Source: Rhodospirillales bacterium (lineage in GTDB: Bacteria > Pseudomonadota > Alphaproteobacteria > Micavibrionales > Micavibrionaceae). Taken from it: a DNA stretch of 64,000 nt. This document shows, piece by piece, positions 33,888 to 42,815 of this stretch. Where the stretch lies: contig CP060239.1 in assembly GCA_023898785.1 (NCBI GenBank), positions 1,860,001 to 1,924,000 of the forward strand. The letters are read 5' to 3'. The notes beneath the pieces were generated by a model, which was given only the letters and a program-made list of their open reading frames with translations, searched no databases and was not told the origin of the DNA. The first letter of the stretch is position 1; every line of letters begins with the position of its first letter. The position numbers and the translations under genes were made by a program.

Positions 33888-34638
33888 GAGTGAAGAAAAC
33901 CACAAAGGCGAGCGGATTGCAAAAGTTATGGCGCGGGCAGGCTTGTGTTCGCGGCGTGAGGCTGAGTGCTGGATTGAGGCCGGGCGTGTTCAGGTTAATG
34001 GTGAGCGGCTTGCGAGCGCGGCGTGCGTTGTTGGCGTGGATGATAGGATTGAGGTGGATGGCAGGCTGCTGGGTCTGGCCGAGGAGGCGCGGCTGTTTCT
34101 TTATCACAAGCCATCCGGGCTGGTGAGTACGCATAAGGATGAGCGCGGGCGTAAGACGGTGTTTGATATGCTTCCTAAAGAATTACCGCGGGTTATGAGC
34201 GTGGGGCGGCTGGATCTGAATACGGAAGGGTTGCTGCTGCTGACCAATGATGGGGGCCTGTCACGCTACTTGGAGCTGCCTGCAACGGGTTGGTCCCGGC
34301 GTTATCGTGTGCGGGTTTTAGGCGCGGTTGATGAAGCCCGGCTGGCGGATTTGAAAGGCGGGATTACGGTTGAAGGGGTGCGCTATAAATCGATTGAAGC
34401 CAAGCTTGAGCAGACGGGGAAAAGCGGGGCTAATCGTTGGATCTCGGTGACTTTACGCGAGGGGAAAAACCGCGAGATCCGCCGGGTTATGGGGGCATTG
34501 GGGTTGCAGGTGAATCGGTTGATTCGCGTTGGGTATGGTCCGTTCGAATTGAATAAATTGCCGTGTGGCGGTGTGCAGGAAGTGGAGGCGCACGTGATGA
34601 AGGCGCAGATTCCGGGATATTTTAAGGGTCATGTGTGA
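33886..34638 (+). CDS. rluB: 23S rRNA pseudouridine synthase (RluB/RsuA family)
   Basis: A 250-residue rRNA modification enzyme. An N-terminal S4 domain (ERIAKVMARAGLCSRREAECWIEAGRVQVNG) is followed by the catalytic domain with LYHKPSGLVST, the active-site aspartate in SVGRLDLNTEGLLLLTNDG, and the RluB/RsuA block REGKNREIRRVMGALGLQVNRLIRVGYGPF. RluB is favoured over RluE/RsuA by this block, but the exact target (Psi2605) is inferred. It overlaps tadA at the start and rsmD at the end (TGATG). Confidence 0.9.
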   Translation: MSEENHKGERIAKVMARAGLCSRREAECWIEAGRVQVNGERLASAACVVGVDDRIEVDGRLLGLAEEARLFLYHKPSGLVSTHKDERGRKTVFDMLPKELPRVMSVGRLDLNTEGLLLLTNDGGLSRYLELPATGWSRRYRVRVLGAVDEARLADLKGGITVEGVRYKSIEAKLEQTGKSGANRWISVTLREGKNREIRRVMGALGLQVNRLIRVGYGPFELNKLPCGGVQEVEAHVMKAQIPGYFKGHV

Positions 34639-35195
34639 TGCGGATTGTGGCGGGAAAATATGGTGGACGGCGGTTGGAGGTTCCCGGAGGCCGGGATATT
34701 CGTCCTACCAGCGATAAGGTGCGCGGTGCAGTTTTTAACGCTTTGGAGTCTATGGGCGCGGTGCGCGGTGCGCGGGTGCTCGATTGTTTTTGCGGAACAG
34801 GGGCGCTGGGGCTGGAGGCGCTTTCTCGGGGGGCAGAGTTTTGCAGCTTTATGGATAAAGACAAGCGCTCTTTGGCGTTGACGCGTAGTAATGCCGAACG
34901 TTTGGACGCGGCGCTGCAAAGTGAGTTTTTCTTGCGTGATGCACAGCGGTTCATAAGACCCTCAAGTATGCCTAAATACAGCCTTGTATTTCTAGACCCT
35001 CCGTATCGAAAAGGTCTAATTGATATTGTTTTACAGGCCTTGGAGGAGGGTGAGTGTTTCGATACGGCGGCCGTGATTGTGCTGGAGAGCGAGAAGGGTT
35101 ATGCGCCTAATATGAGTGGTTCATTTACGGTTCAATCAACCAAAACCTACGGTGATACGCAGGTTCAATTCTTGAATTATACCGGTCAACTTTAG
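34638..35195 (+). CDS. rsmD: 16S rRNA m2G966 methyltransferase
   Basis: About 185 residues of Rossmann-fold SAM methyltransferase: MRIVAGKYGGRRLEVPGGRDIRPTSDKVREA-like start, SAM-binding VLDCFCGTGALGLEALSRGA, and the N-methyltransferase motif DPPY (Asp120). The ATG at 34638 overlaps the rluB TGA by one base, giving a coupled pair of rRNA-modifying genes. The stop shares 4 bp (TTAG) with the convergent uppP stop. Confidence 0.94.
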   Translation: MRIVAGKYGGRRLEVPGGRDIRPTSDKVRGAVFNALESMGAVRGARVLDCFCGTGALGLEALSRGAEFCSFMDKDKRSLALTRSNAERLDAALQSEFFLRDAQRFIRPSSMPKYSLVFLDPPYRKGLIDIVLQALEEGECFDTAAVIVLESEKGYAPNMSGSFTVQSTKTYGDTQVQFLNYTGQL

Positions 35196-36010
35196 AAAAT
35201 TCCGGTGTTGAGGATTATGAGTAAAACGGCGCCCAAGATGATGCGGTAAATGGCAAAGATTGTGAAGCTGGCGCGCTCTAGCCATTTCATCATGAGCACG
35301 ATTGAAGCCCATCCGGCGATAAAAGCGAGGATTGTGGCGAGCAAAGCGTCAAGGCCCAAGGTTATATCGCCGGATTGGTAAAGTTCAAGGCTGGCCAGCG
35401 TTCCGGCGCCGGTGATAGCAATAATGGCTAGTAGCAGTGAGAAATGTGCGCTTTCGGTGCGTGAATAGCCCAGAAAGCGTGCGGCAGTCATGGTGATACC
35501 GGAACGGCTGGTGCCGGGGATAAGGGCGAGCGTTTGTGCGCAGCCAATGAGGAAAGCATCCTTGAAATTGAGATTTTCAAGTGTTTTTCCCTCGGCTGGT
35601 TTGCGATCTGCAATCCATAGCAAGATGCCGAAGATGAGGGTTGTTAGCGCGATCACATTGAGTAGCAGGAGCCAGCCGGGTTGGAGGATTTGTACGATAA
35701 GGCCTGCGATGATAATCGGGAGTGAGGCGATAATCAGGTGGAGGTTGAGTCGGGCGCCTCTATGCGTGAAATTTCCGCGCAGGGTGTTTATAAGGCCACA
35801 GAGCATGGCGATAACGTCTTTACGAAAATAGATGAGGACTGAAAACAGGGTGCCGACATGTACGGCAACGTCTAGAACTAGCCGGTTTTCCCAGCTTTCA
35901 ATGTCGCCGAATATCCTGTGGACCAGGATGAGGTGGCCGCTGGAGCTGATGGGCAGGAATTCGGTTATGCCTTGCACGAGGGCGAGAATGATTAAAGGAA
36001 GCACTGTCAT
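35192..36010 (-). CDS. uppP: undecaprenyl-diphosphatase (BacA/UppP)
   Basis: Integral membrane phosphatase that recycles undecaprenyl pyrophosphate for cell-wall synthesis and gives bacitracin tolerance. The 272 residues carry the paired motifs ALVQGITEFLPISSSGHLIL (catalytic Glu and SGH) and IGCAQTLALIPGTSRSGITM, with about eight membrane segments. It is complete and convergent with rsmD (4-bp overlap of stops). Confidence 0.97.
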   Translation of the reverse strand: MTVLPLIILALVQGITEFLPISSSGHLILVHRIFGDIESWENRLVLDVAVHVGTLFSVLIYFRKDVIAMLCGLINTLRGNFTHRGARLNLHLIIASLPIIIAGLIVQILQPGWLLLLNVIALTTLIFGILLWIADRKPAEGKTLENLNFKDAFLIGCAQTLALIPGTSRSGITMTAARFLGYSRTESAHFSLLLAIIAITGAGTLASLELYQSGDITLGLDALLATILAFIAGWASIVLMMKWLERASFTIFAIYRIILGAVLLIILNTGIF

Positions 36011-36060
36011 GGCTATAGGCTTAACTTGATTTTTGCTGCAGTTAAAGCAAAATAGTGGGT

Positions 36061-36279
36061 ATGATTTATGTGATTGGCATTGTTGGGTTTATTGGCGGAT
36101 TTATATTCGGGCAGATGGTGTTGTATTTTTTGCTTCGTCATAAAACCAACCAAGAGCTTTTAGAAGATCGTATGTTGAAGATAAAATATGGATTGATTGG
36201 CTGGGGGTGTGCGGCGCTCGGAGCATATTCCTTTGTCGAGATTTATAAAGTTTATTTTCCGTCTGCCGTCCTGTCTTGA
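36061..36279 (+). CDS. small two-segment membrane protein, unknown function
   Basis: About 72 residues with two hydrophobic segments (IYVIGIVGFIGGFIFGQMVLYFLL and YGLIGWGCAALGAYSFVEIY) separated by a charged loop (RHKTNQELLEDRMLKIK). I prefer the ATG at 36061 over a GTG two codons earlier; the ribosome site is weak. It is followed by a YceI gene on the same strand. I do not recognise the family. Confidence 0.55.
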   Translation: MIYVIGIVGFIGGFIFGQMVLYFLLRHKTNQELLEDRMLKIKYGLIGWGCAALGAYSFVEIYKVYFPSAVLS

Positions 36280-36338
36280 TTTTACAGGCGGTGCATCTAT
36301 TTTTTGTACAATTACTTTTATTTTTTAGGAGAGAGATT

Positions 36339-36947
36339 ATGTCACGTTTATCGTTATCGGTTGTAGCGGCGGCTTTGTTGTTCGTTCCTGCGTCTGTGCA
36401 GGCGCAGGTTGAAAAATATAGTTTTGATAAGGCGCATACGCAGATTTTGTTTTTCGTCAATCATCTCGGGTTTTCGAATTCGCAGGGCGAGTTTCACGAT
36501 TATGACGGGTCTTTTACTTTTGATCAGACGCATCCTGAAAATTCGAGTGTTGATGTAACAATCCAGAGCGCCAGTATCGATATGGATGATGAGAAGTGGG
36601 ATGAGCACCTAAAAACGGCTGATTTCTTCGCGGTTGAGAAGTTTCCGACGATGCATTTCAAAAGTACAGACATTGAGATTACCGGGGATAATAGCGCCAA
36701 TATTACCGGTGATTTGACGCTCCTGGGCGTTACTCATCCGGTGACGCTGGCGGTGGTGCATAATAAATCGGACAAGCATCCGTTTAGCGGTAAATATGTT
36801 TCCGGTTTTTCGGGGAGCGCGATTTTGAAGCGTTCTGATTTTGGAATGAATTACGGTATTCCGGGCGTTGCAGATGAGGTTCAGATTCGTTTGGAAGTTG
36901 AAGGTATTCGCGAGGAGCAAGAGGGCGAAGGGACGAATAACCCGTAG
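36339..36947 (+). CDS. YceI-family periplasmic protein
   Basis: About 202 residues: a cleavable signal peptide (VVAAALLFVPASVQAQ) and a YceI lipocalin-like domain (KYSFDKAHTQILFFVNHLGFSNSQG, DVTIQSASIDM, HLKTADFFAVEKFPTMHFKSTDIE, ITGDLTLLGVTHPVTL, GFSGSAILKRSDFGMNY). YceI domains bind polyisoprenoids, including quinones. The start is set by AGGAGAG upstream of 36339; the frame opens earlier at 36276. It is followed by a b561-YceI fusion. Confidence 0.9.
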   Translation: MSRLSLSVVAAALLFVPASVQAQVEKYSFDKAHTQILFFVNHLGFSNSQGEFHDYDGSFTFDQTHPENSSVDVTIQSASIDMDDEKWDEHLKTADFFAVEKFPTMHFKSTDIEITGDNSANITGDLTLLGVTHPVTLAVVHNKSDKHPFSGKYVSGFSGSAILKRSDFGMNYGIPGVADEVQIRLEVEGIREEQEGEGTNNP

Positions 36948-36971
36948 ATGTTTTACGATTGATAAAGAGGC

Positions 36972-38228
36972 ATGCAGGTGCATGAAATATTTATGATGAA
37001 AACTGTTTCTCAGGACTATAATCGGCTTGCACGTTTGTTCCATTGGGGGATGGCGCTGTTGATTTTCGGGTTGTTGATTGTTGGGTTTGTGATGACTGAT
37101 TTACCTGCCAGTCCAATGAAGTTTCAGGTTTATGGTTTGCATAAATCTATGGGATTGCTTGTTTTGGGCTTTGGGTTCATGCGTTTGATTTGGCGGTTCA
37201 TGAGCGCATATCCTTTGTCGTTGTCTACTCATGTGCGCTGGGAGCGGTTTTTGTCAAAAACGATACATATCGTTTTCTATGTATCGATCTTTGTTATGCC
37301 GCTTTCAGGTTGGGTTATGTCTTCAGCAGGGGCGCATCCTGTTCGTTTTTTTGGTTTGTTTGAAATGCCGGCGCTTGGCTCTAAAAATGAGGTTGTTTTT
37401 GAAGCTATGGAGGCGGTTCATTTGACTTTTGCGGTGGTTCTTGTTGGTGCGTTGGGCCTGCATGTGGCTGGAGCGCTGAAACATCATCTGATTGACCGGG
37501 ATGAAACGGTTCGTCGGATGGGTGGAAACCGTACGTTTGCAATAATTGGTGTTTTGTTGTTGATGGCGTCCAGTTTGTTGGCGGGGGATGAGATCTTAGA
37601 TTTGGTGAGCGCAGAGTCTGAGAATGGTCATAATGCAGTCAATGACTCGCGTGACTCGTTTCATGAGCTGCGGGTGGAAGTGGTCAAAAATAATCAGGAC
37701 GGAGAGAGTGTGTCAGAATGGGTCATTGACCCGATGGAGAGTGTCATTGCGTTATCATTTTTACAATATGGCCAGAGCGTTGATGCAGCGTTTATGAATT
37801 GGGAGGCACAGATTGTGTTTGATCCACAGGGGCTTGATCATAGTTTTGTTCGCGCTGAAATTGATATGACCAGTTTGGAAACGGGTAGCATGGAGCGTGA
37901 TGTGCAGGTGCGCGGGGAGGAGTGGTTTGATGTACAGACTTATCCGCGGGCGATTTTTGAAAGCGAATCATTTGAAAGTCTGGGGGCGAATCGGTATCGT
38001 GCCGATGGTGTTTTGAGCTTGCGTGGAGTGAAAAACCAGCTGTCTTTTCCTTTTTCTTTAACAATTACCCCGCTTGATGGTGGAGCTAAACAGGCGACAA
38101 TGGCGGGTGATTTTACGCTTAACCGGCTGGATTTAGGGATTGGTCAGGGAACATGGAAAAGCACGGAAGCTATAGGAAATTCGGTGAATGTACGGGTCAA
38201 TATTGTAGCCAGAGCGTCGGGAATTTGA
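36972..38228 (+). CDS. cytochrome b561 - YceI fusion protein
   Basis: A protein of about 418 residues joining an N-terminal four-helix cytochrome b561 domain (about residues 10-200: YNRLARLFHWGMALLIFGLLIVGF, GLHKSMGLLVLGFGFMRLIWRF, IHIVFYVSIFVMPLSGWVMS, VHLTFAVVLVGALGLHVAGALKHH, with the haem-ligand histidines in the helices) to a C-terminal YceI domain (about 245-415) on the periplasmic side. A YceI-only gene precedes it. The b561 part would pass electrons to or from a quinone or haem held by YceI, which is inference. The start is uncertain: ATG 36972, GTG 36978 (best spaced from AGAGG) or ATG 36993. Confidence 0.88.
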   Translation: MQVHEIFMMKTVSQDYNRLARLFHWGMALLIFGLLIVGFVMTDLPASPMKFQVYGLHKSMGLLVLGFGFMRLIWRFMSAYPLSLSTHVRWERFLSKTIHIVFYVSIFVMPLSGWVMSSAGAHPVRFFGLFEMPALGSKNEVVFEAMEAVHLTFAVVLVGALGLHVAGALKHHLIDRDETVRRMGGNRTFAIIGVLLLMASSLLAGDEILDLVSAESENGHNAVNDSRDSFHELRVEVVKNNQDGESVSEWVIDPMESVIALSFLQYGQSVDAAFMNWEAQIVFDPQGLDHSFVRAEIDMTSLETGSMERDVQVRGEEWFDVQTYPRAIFESESFESLGANRYRADGVLSLRGVKNQLSFPFSLTITPLDGGAKQATMAGDFTLNRLDLGIGQGTWKSTEAIGNSVNVRVNIVARASGI

Positions 38229-38332
38229 GTGTGCGGAAGGCGCTTATTTTTTAAAAACCAGGGTTTTTATTTTGTATTTTCCTGTGTAAAGGCGATTGCA
38301 CTGATTCGAAAAACTGCGCTAAGATTTTCCCT

Positions 38333-39001
38333 ATGAGAACATTGTATCATTTGTGGTTGCATCCTTTTTCGCGCAAGGTTCGGATCGTTCTGGCCGAGAA
38401 GAAGCTCGACTTCACACTTCAGATTGAAAAGGTCTGGGAGCGGCGCACGGACTTTTTGGCTCTGAACCCTGCGGGTGATGTGCCGGTGTTGATTGAAAAG
38501 GACGGAACAACCTTGGCCAATTCGCAAGTGATTTGTGAATATCTCGAAGAGGTTTATCCGGAAGTGAACTTGCTTGGCCATGATCCGGTGCAGCGTTCTG
38601 AAGCACGCAGGCTGGTGAGCTGGTTTGATGTGAAATTTAATCGTGAGGTTACGGATAATATCGTTGGCGAAAAGATTATGAAGCGGCTTTTGAAGGTTGG
38701 GGAGCCGCATGGCCCTGCGATTCGCGCCGGGCATGCCAATATCCATTATCATCTCGATTATATCGGGTTTTTGACCGAAAAGCGGGAGTGGCTGGCCGGT
38801 GATAAATTTTCGTTGGCCGATATTGCGGCAGCGGCTCATCTTTCGGCGGTTGATTATATTGGCGATGTGCCATGGGAAGAGCACCGGGCGGCGCGAGTCT
38901 GGTATGAGAAAATTACGGCGCGTGAGAGTTTCCAACCGCTTTTGGAAGAGCGTATTCCTGGATTTGCGTCGGTTGGCGACCTGGCGGCCGTTGGAACATA
39001 G
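38333..39001 (+). CDS. glutathione S-transferase family protein
   Basis: A 222-residue GST: thioredoxin-like N-terminal domain (TLYHLWLHPFSRKVRIVLAEKKLDF, NPAGDVPVLIEKDGTTLANSQVICEYLEE, including the cis-Pro VPVL and the glutathione-contacting S) and an all-helical C-terminal domain (LAGDKFSLADIAAAAHLSAVDYIGDV). A conserved alphaproteobacterial subfamily resembling stringent-starvation/GST proteins. The substrate is unknown. The gap before it (38229-38332) holds nothing I can name. Confidence 0.88.
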   Translation: MRTLYHLWLHPFSRKVRIVLAEKKLDFTLQIEKVWERRTDFLALNPAGDVPVLIEKDGTTLANSQVICEYLEEVYPEVNLLGHDPVQRSEARRLVSWFDVKFNREVTDNIVGEKIMKRLLKVGEPHGPAIRAGHANIHYHLDYIGFLTEKREWLAGDKFSLADIAAAAHLSAVDYIGDVPWEEHRAARVWYEKITARESFQPLLEERIPGFASVGDLAAVGT

Positions 39002-39043
39002 CTCACCAGTCCTTTAATTTTTAACGAATGTGATGAGGCTTTT

Positions 39044-39973
39044 TTGTCTTTAGCGTCTATACCCTATCGGCTGTTTTGTTTTGGTTACGGCTATTGCTGT
39101 GATTATTTGGGGTATGATTTGGTTGGGCGTGAAGATTGGCAAGTGGCCGGTACCACTCGCGATGCGGAGAAGCGTGATATTTTGAAAGAGCGTGGCGTTG
39201 AGGCATATATTTTTGATAAGGATGTGCCTTTGCCTGATCCGGCTTCTCTTTTGGAAAATACCACGCATTTGTTGATTTCTACACCGCCCGATAGTGAAGG
39301 GGACCCCGTTTTTCAGGCGCATGCGCAGGATATTTTGAGTTTGCCGAATTTACAGTGGGTCGGCTATCTCTCAACGACTGGTGTTTACGGGGATCGGGGC
39401 GGTGAATGGGTTAATGAAGCTTCGCAGCGCCAACCTAGCTCGCAGCGCGGTTCACGGCGGGAAAAGGCGGAAGATCAGTGGCTATCGTTGTTTAAGAATT
39501 ATGGTTTACCACTGCATATTTTTCGTTTGGCCGGGATTTACGGGCCGGGCCGCAGTGCGCTGGATTCCATTCGTGCGGGGCGGGCGCGGCGGATTGATAA
39601 GCCCGGGCATGCTTTTAGCCGTATTCACGTAGAAGATATTGTACGTGTTTTGCAGGCCTCTATGCAGCGTCCTAATCCGGGCGCTATTTATAATGTTGCG
39701 GATGATGAGGCGGCGCCCAGTCACAAGGTCATTGAACATGCCTGTAAGTTATTGCGGCGTCCGGTGCCGGAGCTTGAGATGTTTGATGAGGCGGATTTAT
39801 CGCCTATGGCGCGGAGCTTTTACTATGATAATAAGCGTGTGAAGAATGAGCGGATAAAAAATGAGCTGGGTGTGGTGCTTAAATACAAGACGTACAGGGA
39901 AGGTCTTCAGGCGTGTCTAGATGCTGAGGAATATGCTCTGTCGGTGTTTAAGTCGAATGGAAAATTATTTTAA
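39044..39973 (+). CDS. SDR-type NAD(P)-dependent epimerase/reductase (YeeZ-like)
   Basis: About 309 residues of Rossmann-fold SDR. The N-terminus RLFCFGYGYCCDYLG carries a GxGxxx-type nucleotide motif, followed by VAGTTRDAEKRDILKERGVEAY, STTGVYGDRGGEWVNE (SDR active-site region), FRLAGIYGPGRS and FSRIHVEDIVRVLQASM. This matches the extended/atypical SDRs annotated YeeZ. The likely start is TTG at 39044; no ATG is in frame nearby. The substrate is unknown. Confidence 0.82.
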   Translation: MSLASIPYRLFCFGYGYCCDYLGYDLVGREDWQVAGTTRDAEKRDILKERGVEAYIFDKDVPLPDPASLLENTTHLLISTPPDSEGDPVFQAHAQDILSLPNLQWVGYLSTTGVYGDRGGEWVNEASQRQPSSQRGSRREKAEDQWLSLFKNYGLPLHIFRLAGIYGPGRSALDSIRAGRARRIDKPGHAFSRIHVEDIVRVLQASMQRPNPGAIYNVADDEAAPSHKVIEHACKLLRRPVPELEMFDEADLSPMARSFYYDNKRVKNERIKNELGVVLKYKTYREGLQACLDAEEYALSVFKSNGKLF

Positions 39974-39989
39974 TGCAGAGCGATGATCA

Positions 39990-40727
39990 GTGCATAGGCG
40001 ATTCAAAGAACTGAAAAGTTGGCAGAAAGGCGGTGCCTTCGGGTTTGTCGTATCAATAATTTTTGTACTCATTCTAAGCGCTTTTGCTTCATGGTTTTCA
40101 CAAGATTCTCCTGATGGAAGGGTGTCGTTTTTTATCGCTTTTATTGTCTCTTTTCCTGTTTATGTCGTTCCGACAGCGTTTCTTGGCAGTGTGTTGGGGT
40201 GGTTGTACGGAAAATTTGGTTCAAAATTGCTTGTGTTCATTGTCGGCGTTTTTATTATTTTTTCTGTGGGATCGGCAATGTTGTTTGAAATGGCAACAAG
40301 GGTAGAGCGTGTTTGCGGTTCAAAAGAGGAATGTTCCGTACCGGCCACGACATCCGAACCACAAAAGTCTCCGTCGGGACTGTATGAGTTGCAAATTGTA
40401 GAAGGGCGGGATGATGCGCATTATCTACAATTTCAGGTGCTTTCCACAACACGACAAAGTGACAGTGAAATATATAAAACGGTAGAGACTGTGTTGGTGC
40501 CGGAAGAAAAATTCTATACACGGCATCGTACATACATCATGTGGGATGATGAAGAGGACCGTGTGTGGGTGTATAGCGGCGATGTTGGAATTTTCTTTTG
40601 GGACATGGCTGCCTCCGGGCAGTGGGAAAAGCAGATATGTATACCACGTGGAGAAAATGTTAGAGATGTACCCATTTTCCTCAAGGAAGTTCTTCGTGAG
40701 CAATTTCATAGCTGTTTTTACGATTAA
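39990..40727 (+). CDS. hypothetical membrane protein with C-terminal soluble domain
   Basis: 245 residues starting at GTG. Three hydrophobic segments occupy the first half (about residues 15-37, 46-70, 79-101), followed by an extracytoplasmic or soluble domain (about 125-245) rich in beta-type residues, with Cys pairs at CGSKEEC and CIP/CFYD. I do not recognise it. It is convergent with the histidine kinase, 10 bp apart. Confidence 0.6.
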   Translation: MHRRFKELKSWQKGGAFGFVVSIIFVLILSAFASWFSQDSPDGRVSFFIAFIVSFPVYVVPTAFLGSVLGWLYGKFGSKLLVFIVGVFIIFSVGSAMLFEMATRVERVCGSKEECSVPATTSEPQKSPSGLYELQIVEGRDDAHYLQFQVLSTTRQSDSEIYKTVETVLVPEEKFYTRHRTYIMWDDEEDRVWVYSGDVGIFFWDMAASGQWEKQICIPRGENVRDVPIFLKEVLREQFHSCFYD

Positions 40728-40737
40728 GATCGTTAAT

Positions 40738-42675
40738 TTAAGCGCTGTTTTTTAGGGTTTTAGAAGCATCGAAGGGGATGCGTACGGTTACGGTTGTGCC
40801 TTGTCCCACGGCCGATTCGATGAATAATGTTCCTCCGTGCATTTCTGCGAGTTCTTTGCTGATGGCCAGCCCAAGGCCGGAGCCTTCATGATTTCGGGCG
40901 TAGGACGAGGAGACCTGTTCGAAAGGTTTTGTGACGCTGGCCAGTTTATTGGCGGGAATGCCGATGCCGTTGTCGGCGATTTTAAGAGACAGATAATTTT
41001 CCCGCTGTAATCCTGTAAGGGTAATCTCTCCGCCTTCGGGGGTGAATTTAACAGCGTTGGAAAGCAGGTTGAGCAAGATTTGTAAAATGGCACGCCGGTC
41101 TGCGATAATTTTGAAGTCTTCGTCCAGGGTGTGGTCGAGTGTGATTTTTACCCCGGATTCATGGGCACGGCCTTCCATCATATGGCCGCAAAGTTGTATG
41201 ATTTTAGCGATGCTGATTTCTTCGAGAGTGAGTTCATACTTTCCGGCTTCGATTTTGGACATGTCCAGTATGTCGCTGATGAGATCGAGCAGGTGTTGCC
41301 CGCTTTCCCGGATACCGGAAATATATTCGAGGTATTTTTCGGTGCCGATGGGGCCAAGTAGTTGTCGTTCTATCATTTCTGAAAAGCCGATAATGGCGTT
41401 TAAGGGTGTGCGCAATTCATGGCTCATATTGGCGAGGAATTGTGTACGTGAAGCATAGGCGGCTTCGGCTTGTTCTTTGGCTTTACGCAAGTCGCGTTCA
41501 TACAGCGTACGCTCGGTCATATCCTGCATGATACCGTAGAGGGCTATAACTTCGCCTTTGTCATCAAAGGCGCAGCGGCCTTCGCAACGAACGAAGCGGA
41601 TCGTGTCATCGGGTCTGTTAATTCGAAATTCCATATCATAGTCGTTTTCTTCGATAATTGCGCGCTGGAAGGCCTGGTTAACGCGGGCAATATCTTCGCG
41701 GTGGACCATATCGTCCATATGTTCAAGTGTGGGAGAAAAGCCGGTTCTTTCGACGCCGAAAATGCGATAGATTTCGTCTGACCAGTCCATGGTTTCTTCG
41801 CCGATGACCCAGTTCCAATGGCCCATGTGGCCAATGCTTTCGGCTTGTAAGAGTTGCTTTTCCCGGCGGAGAAGCGCTTTTTCCTGCTGCTTGATCGCAG
41901 TAATATCTCGTCCGGTGCAATAGAGCGTTCCGTTTTCGAATTGTTGACGCCATTCCATCCAGAGACATTGCCTGTCTTTGGTAACGATCCGGGCTTCAAA
42001 ATTTTGCGCCGCGCCTAGTGCAAACTCGTAGCCTGCGGGGTTGAAAGCCTGCATTGTGCTGCGGACATAAGAGCGGTCTTGTTCATCGAAAAGCTCGATG
42101 AAGGGAATGGCGTGCAAATCTTTAAGGTTATAGCCGGTCAGGTCGCAAAAAGTCTGGTTGGCTTTGGTGATTTCGCCTAAATCTGTGACGATGAGCATCA
42201 CTTCGTGAGAGAGGTTTAGAAAATTTTCCGTTTCCTGCGGTGATAGTGCGGCGGAAATTTCTGGGGCAGTCTCAATCTCTTTTAACCGGCGGATGAAATT
42301 TTTCATCTGTGTTTTGGAAGGTTTTTTATTTTCTGATGTTTGAGAGCCGATCAGAAAGCGCTTGTTGTCTGGCGTTGTAAGCCAGTCAAAATGAAAGTCA
42401 AAACTGTTTGCGTGGCCTTTGATAAAAATTTTGTGCAGGCCGGGTTCTATAGTTTTAAAATCGGGGCTGGTTTGTGAAGTTTCCGAAAAATTGATGATTG
42501 TGCTAGCCGTGCGTCCGCTTAAGGTTTCTTTTTTTGTTCCGGAAAGTTCGGAAAAGGCAGTGCTGGCGTAAACAATGCGGCCATCCTCGGTGATTGCGAT
42601 ACGTGCAGGTTCTTTGTCTGCGCTGGGTTTGTCGGACGCGGAGGGACGAGAGAATATATTTTGTTTTGCAAACAT
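40738..42675 (-). CDS. multi-PAS sensor histidine kinase
   Basis: A 645-residue kinase without membrane segments. PAS-type domains lie at about 25-110 (divergent), 150-265 and 278-395 (PAS plus PAC, ending YGIMQDMTERTLYERDLRKAKEQAEAAYASRTQFLANMS). Then come HisKA with phosphoacceptor His419 (SHELRTPLNAIIGFSEMI) and HATPase_c with N-box LNLLSNAVKFTPEGG and G-boxes IADNGIGIP and GSGLGLAISKELAEMHGG. The cytoplasmic PAS train and HisKA sequence resemble PleC/DivJ-class kinases that signal to a diguanylate cyclase or DivK-like receiver, but no response regulator gene is adjacent, so the partner is unknown. Confidence 0.92.
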   Translation of the reverse strand: MFAKQNIFSRPSASDKPSADKEPARIAITEDGRIVYASTAFSELSGTKKETLSGRTASTIINFSETSQTSPDFKTIEPGLHKIFIKGHANSFDFHFDWLTTPDNKRFLIGSQTSENKKPSKTQMKNFIRRLKEIETAPEISAALSPQETENFLNLSHEVMLIVTDLGEITKANQTFCDLTGYNLKDLHAIPFIELFDEQDRSYVRSTMQAFNPAGYEFALGAAQNFEARIVTKDRQCLWMEWRQQFENGTLYCTGRDITAIKQQEKALLRREKQLLQAESIGHMGHWNWVIGEETMDWSDEIYRIFGVERTGFSPTLEHMDDMVHREDIARVNQAFQRAIIEENDYDMEFRINRPDDTIRFVRCEGRCAFDDKGEVIALYGIMQDMTERTLYERDLRKAKEQAEAAYASRTQFLANMSHELRTPLNAIIGFSEMIERQLLGPIGTEKYLEYISGIRESGQHLLDLISDILDMSKIEAGKYELTLEEISIAKIIQLCGHMMEGRAHESGVKITLDHTLDEDFKIIADRRAILQILLNLLSNAVKFTPEGGEITLTGLQRENYLSLKIADNGIGIPANKLASVTKPFEQVSSSYARNHEGSGLGLAISKELAEMHGGTLFIESAVGQGTTVTVRIPFDASKTLKNSA

Positions 42676-42766
42676 ATCAGGAGTGTACTTAGAAAGGTCA
42701 ACCTGCCTATCAGCTTAAGGCAAATATGGGATTCTGACAAGCGCTTCGCAGCGTTTCGAAAATTAA

Positions 42767-42796
42767 CAAAAAGCCGCCTTGTCAGGGGCGGCTTTT
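42767..42796 (-). terminator. intrinsic terminator after the redoxin gene
   Basis: On the minus strand AAAGCCGCC pairs with GGCGGCTTT (stem arms at 42787-42794 and 42771-42778, 8-nt loop), followed by five T. It ends the scsB-like/redoxin transcript. Confidence 0.85.
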
Positions 42797-42815
42797 GGAA
42801 GGACTTTTGCGGGCG

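Noticed and set aside
38267..38935. 222-residue minus-strand ORF opposite the GST gene
   Set aside because: Shadow frame of a well supported GST.
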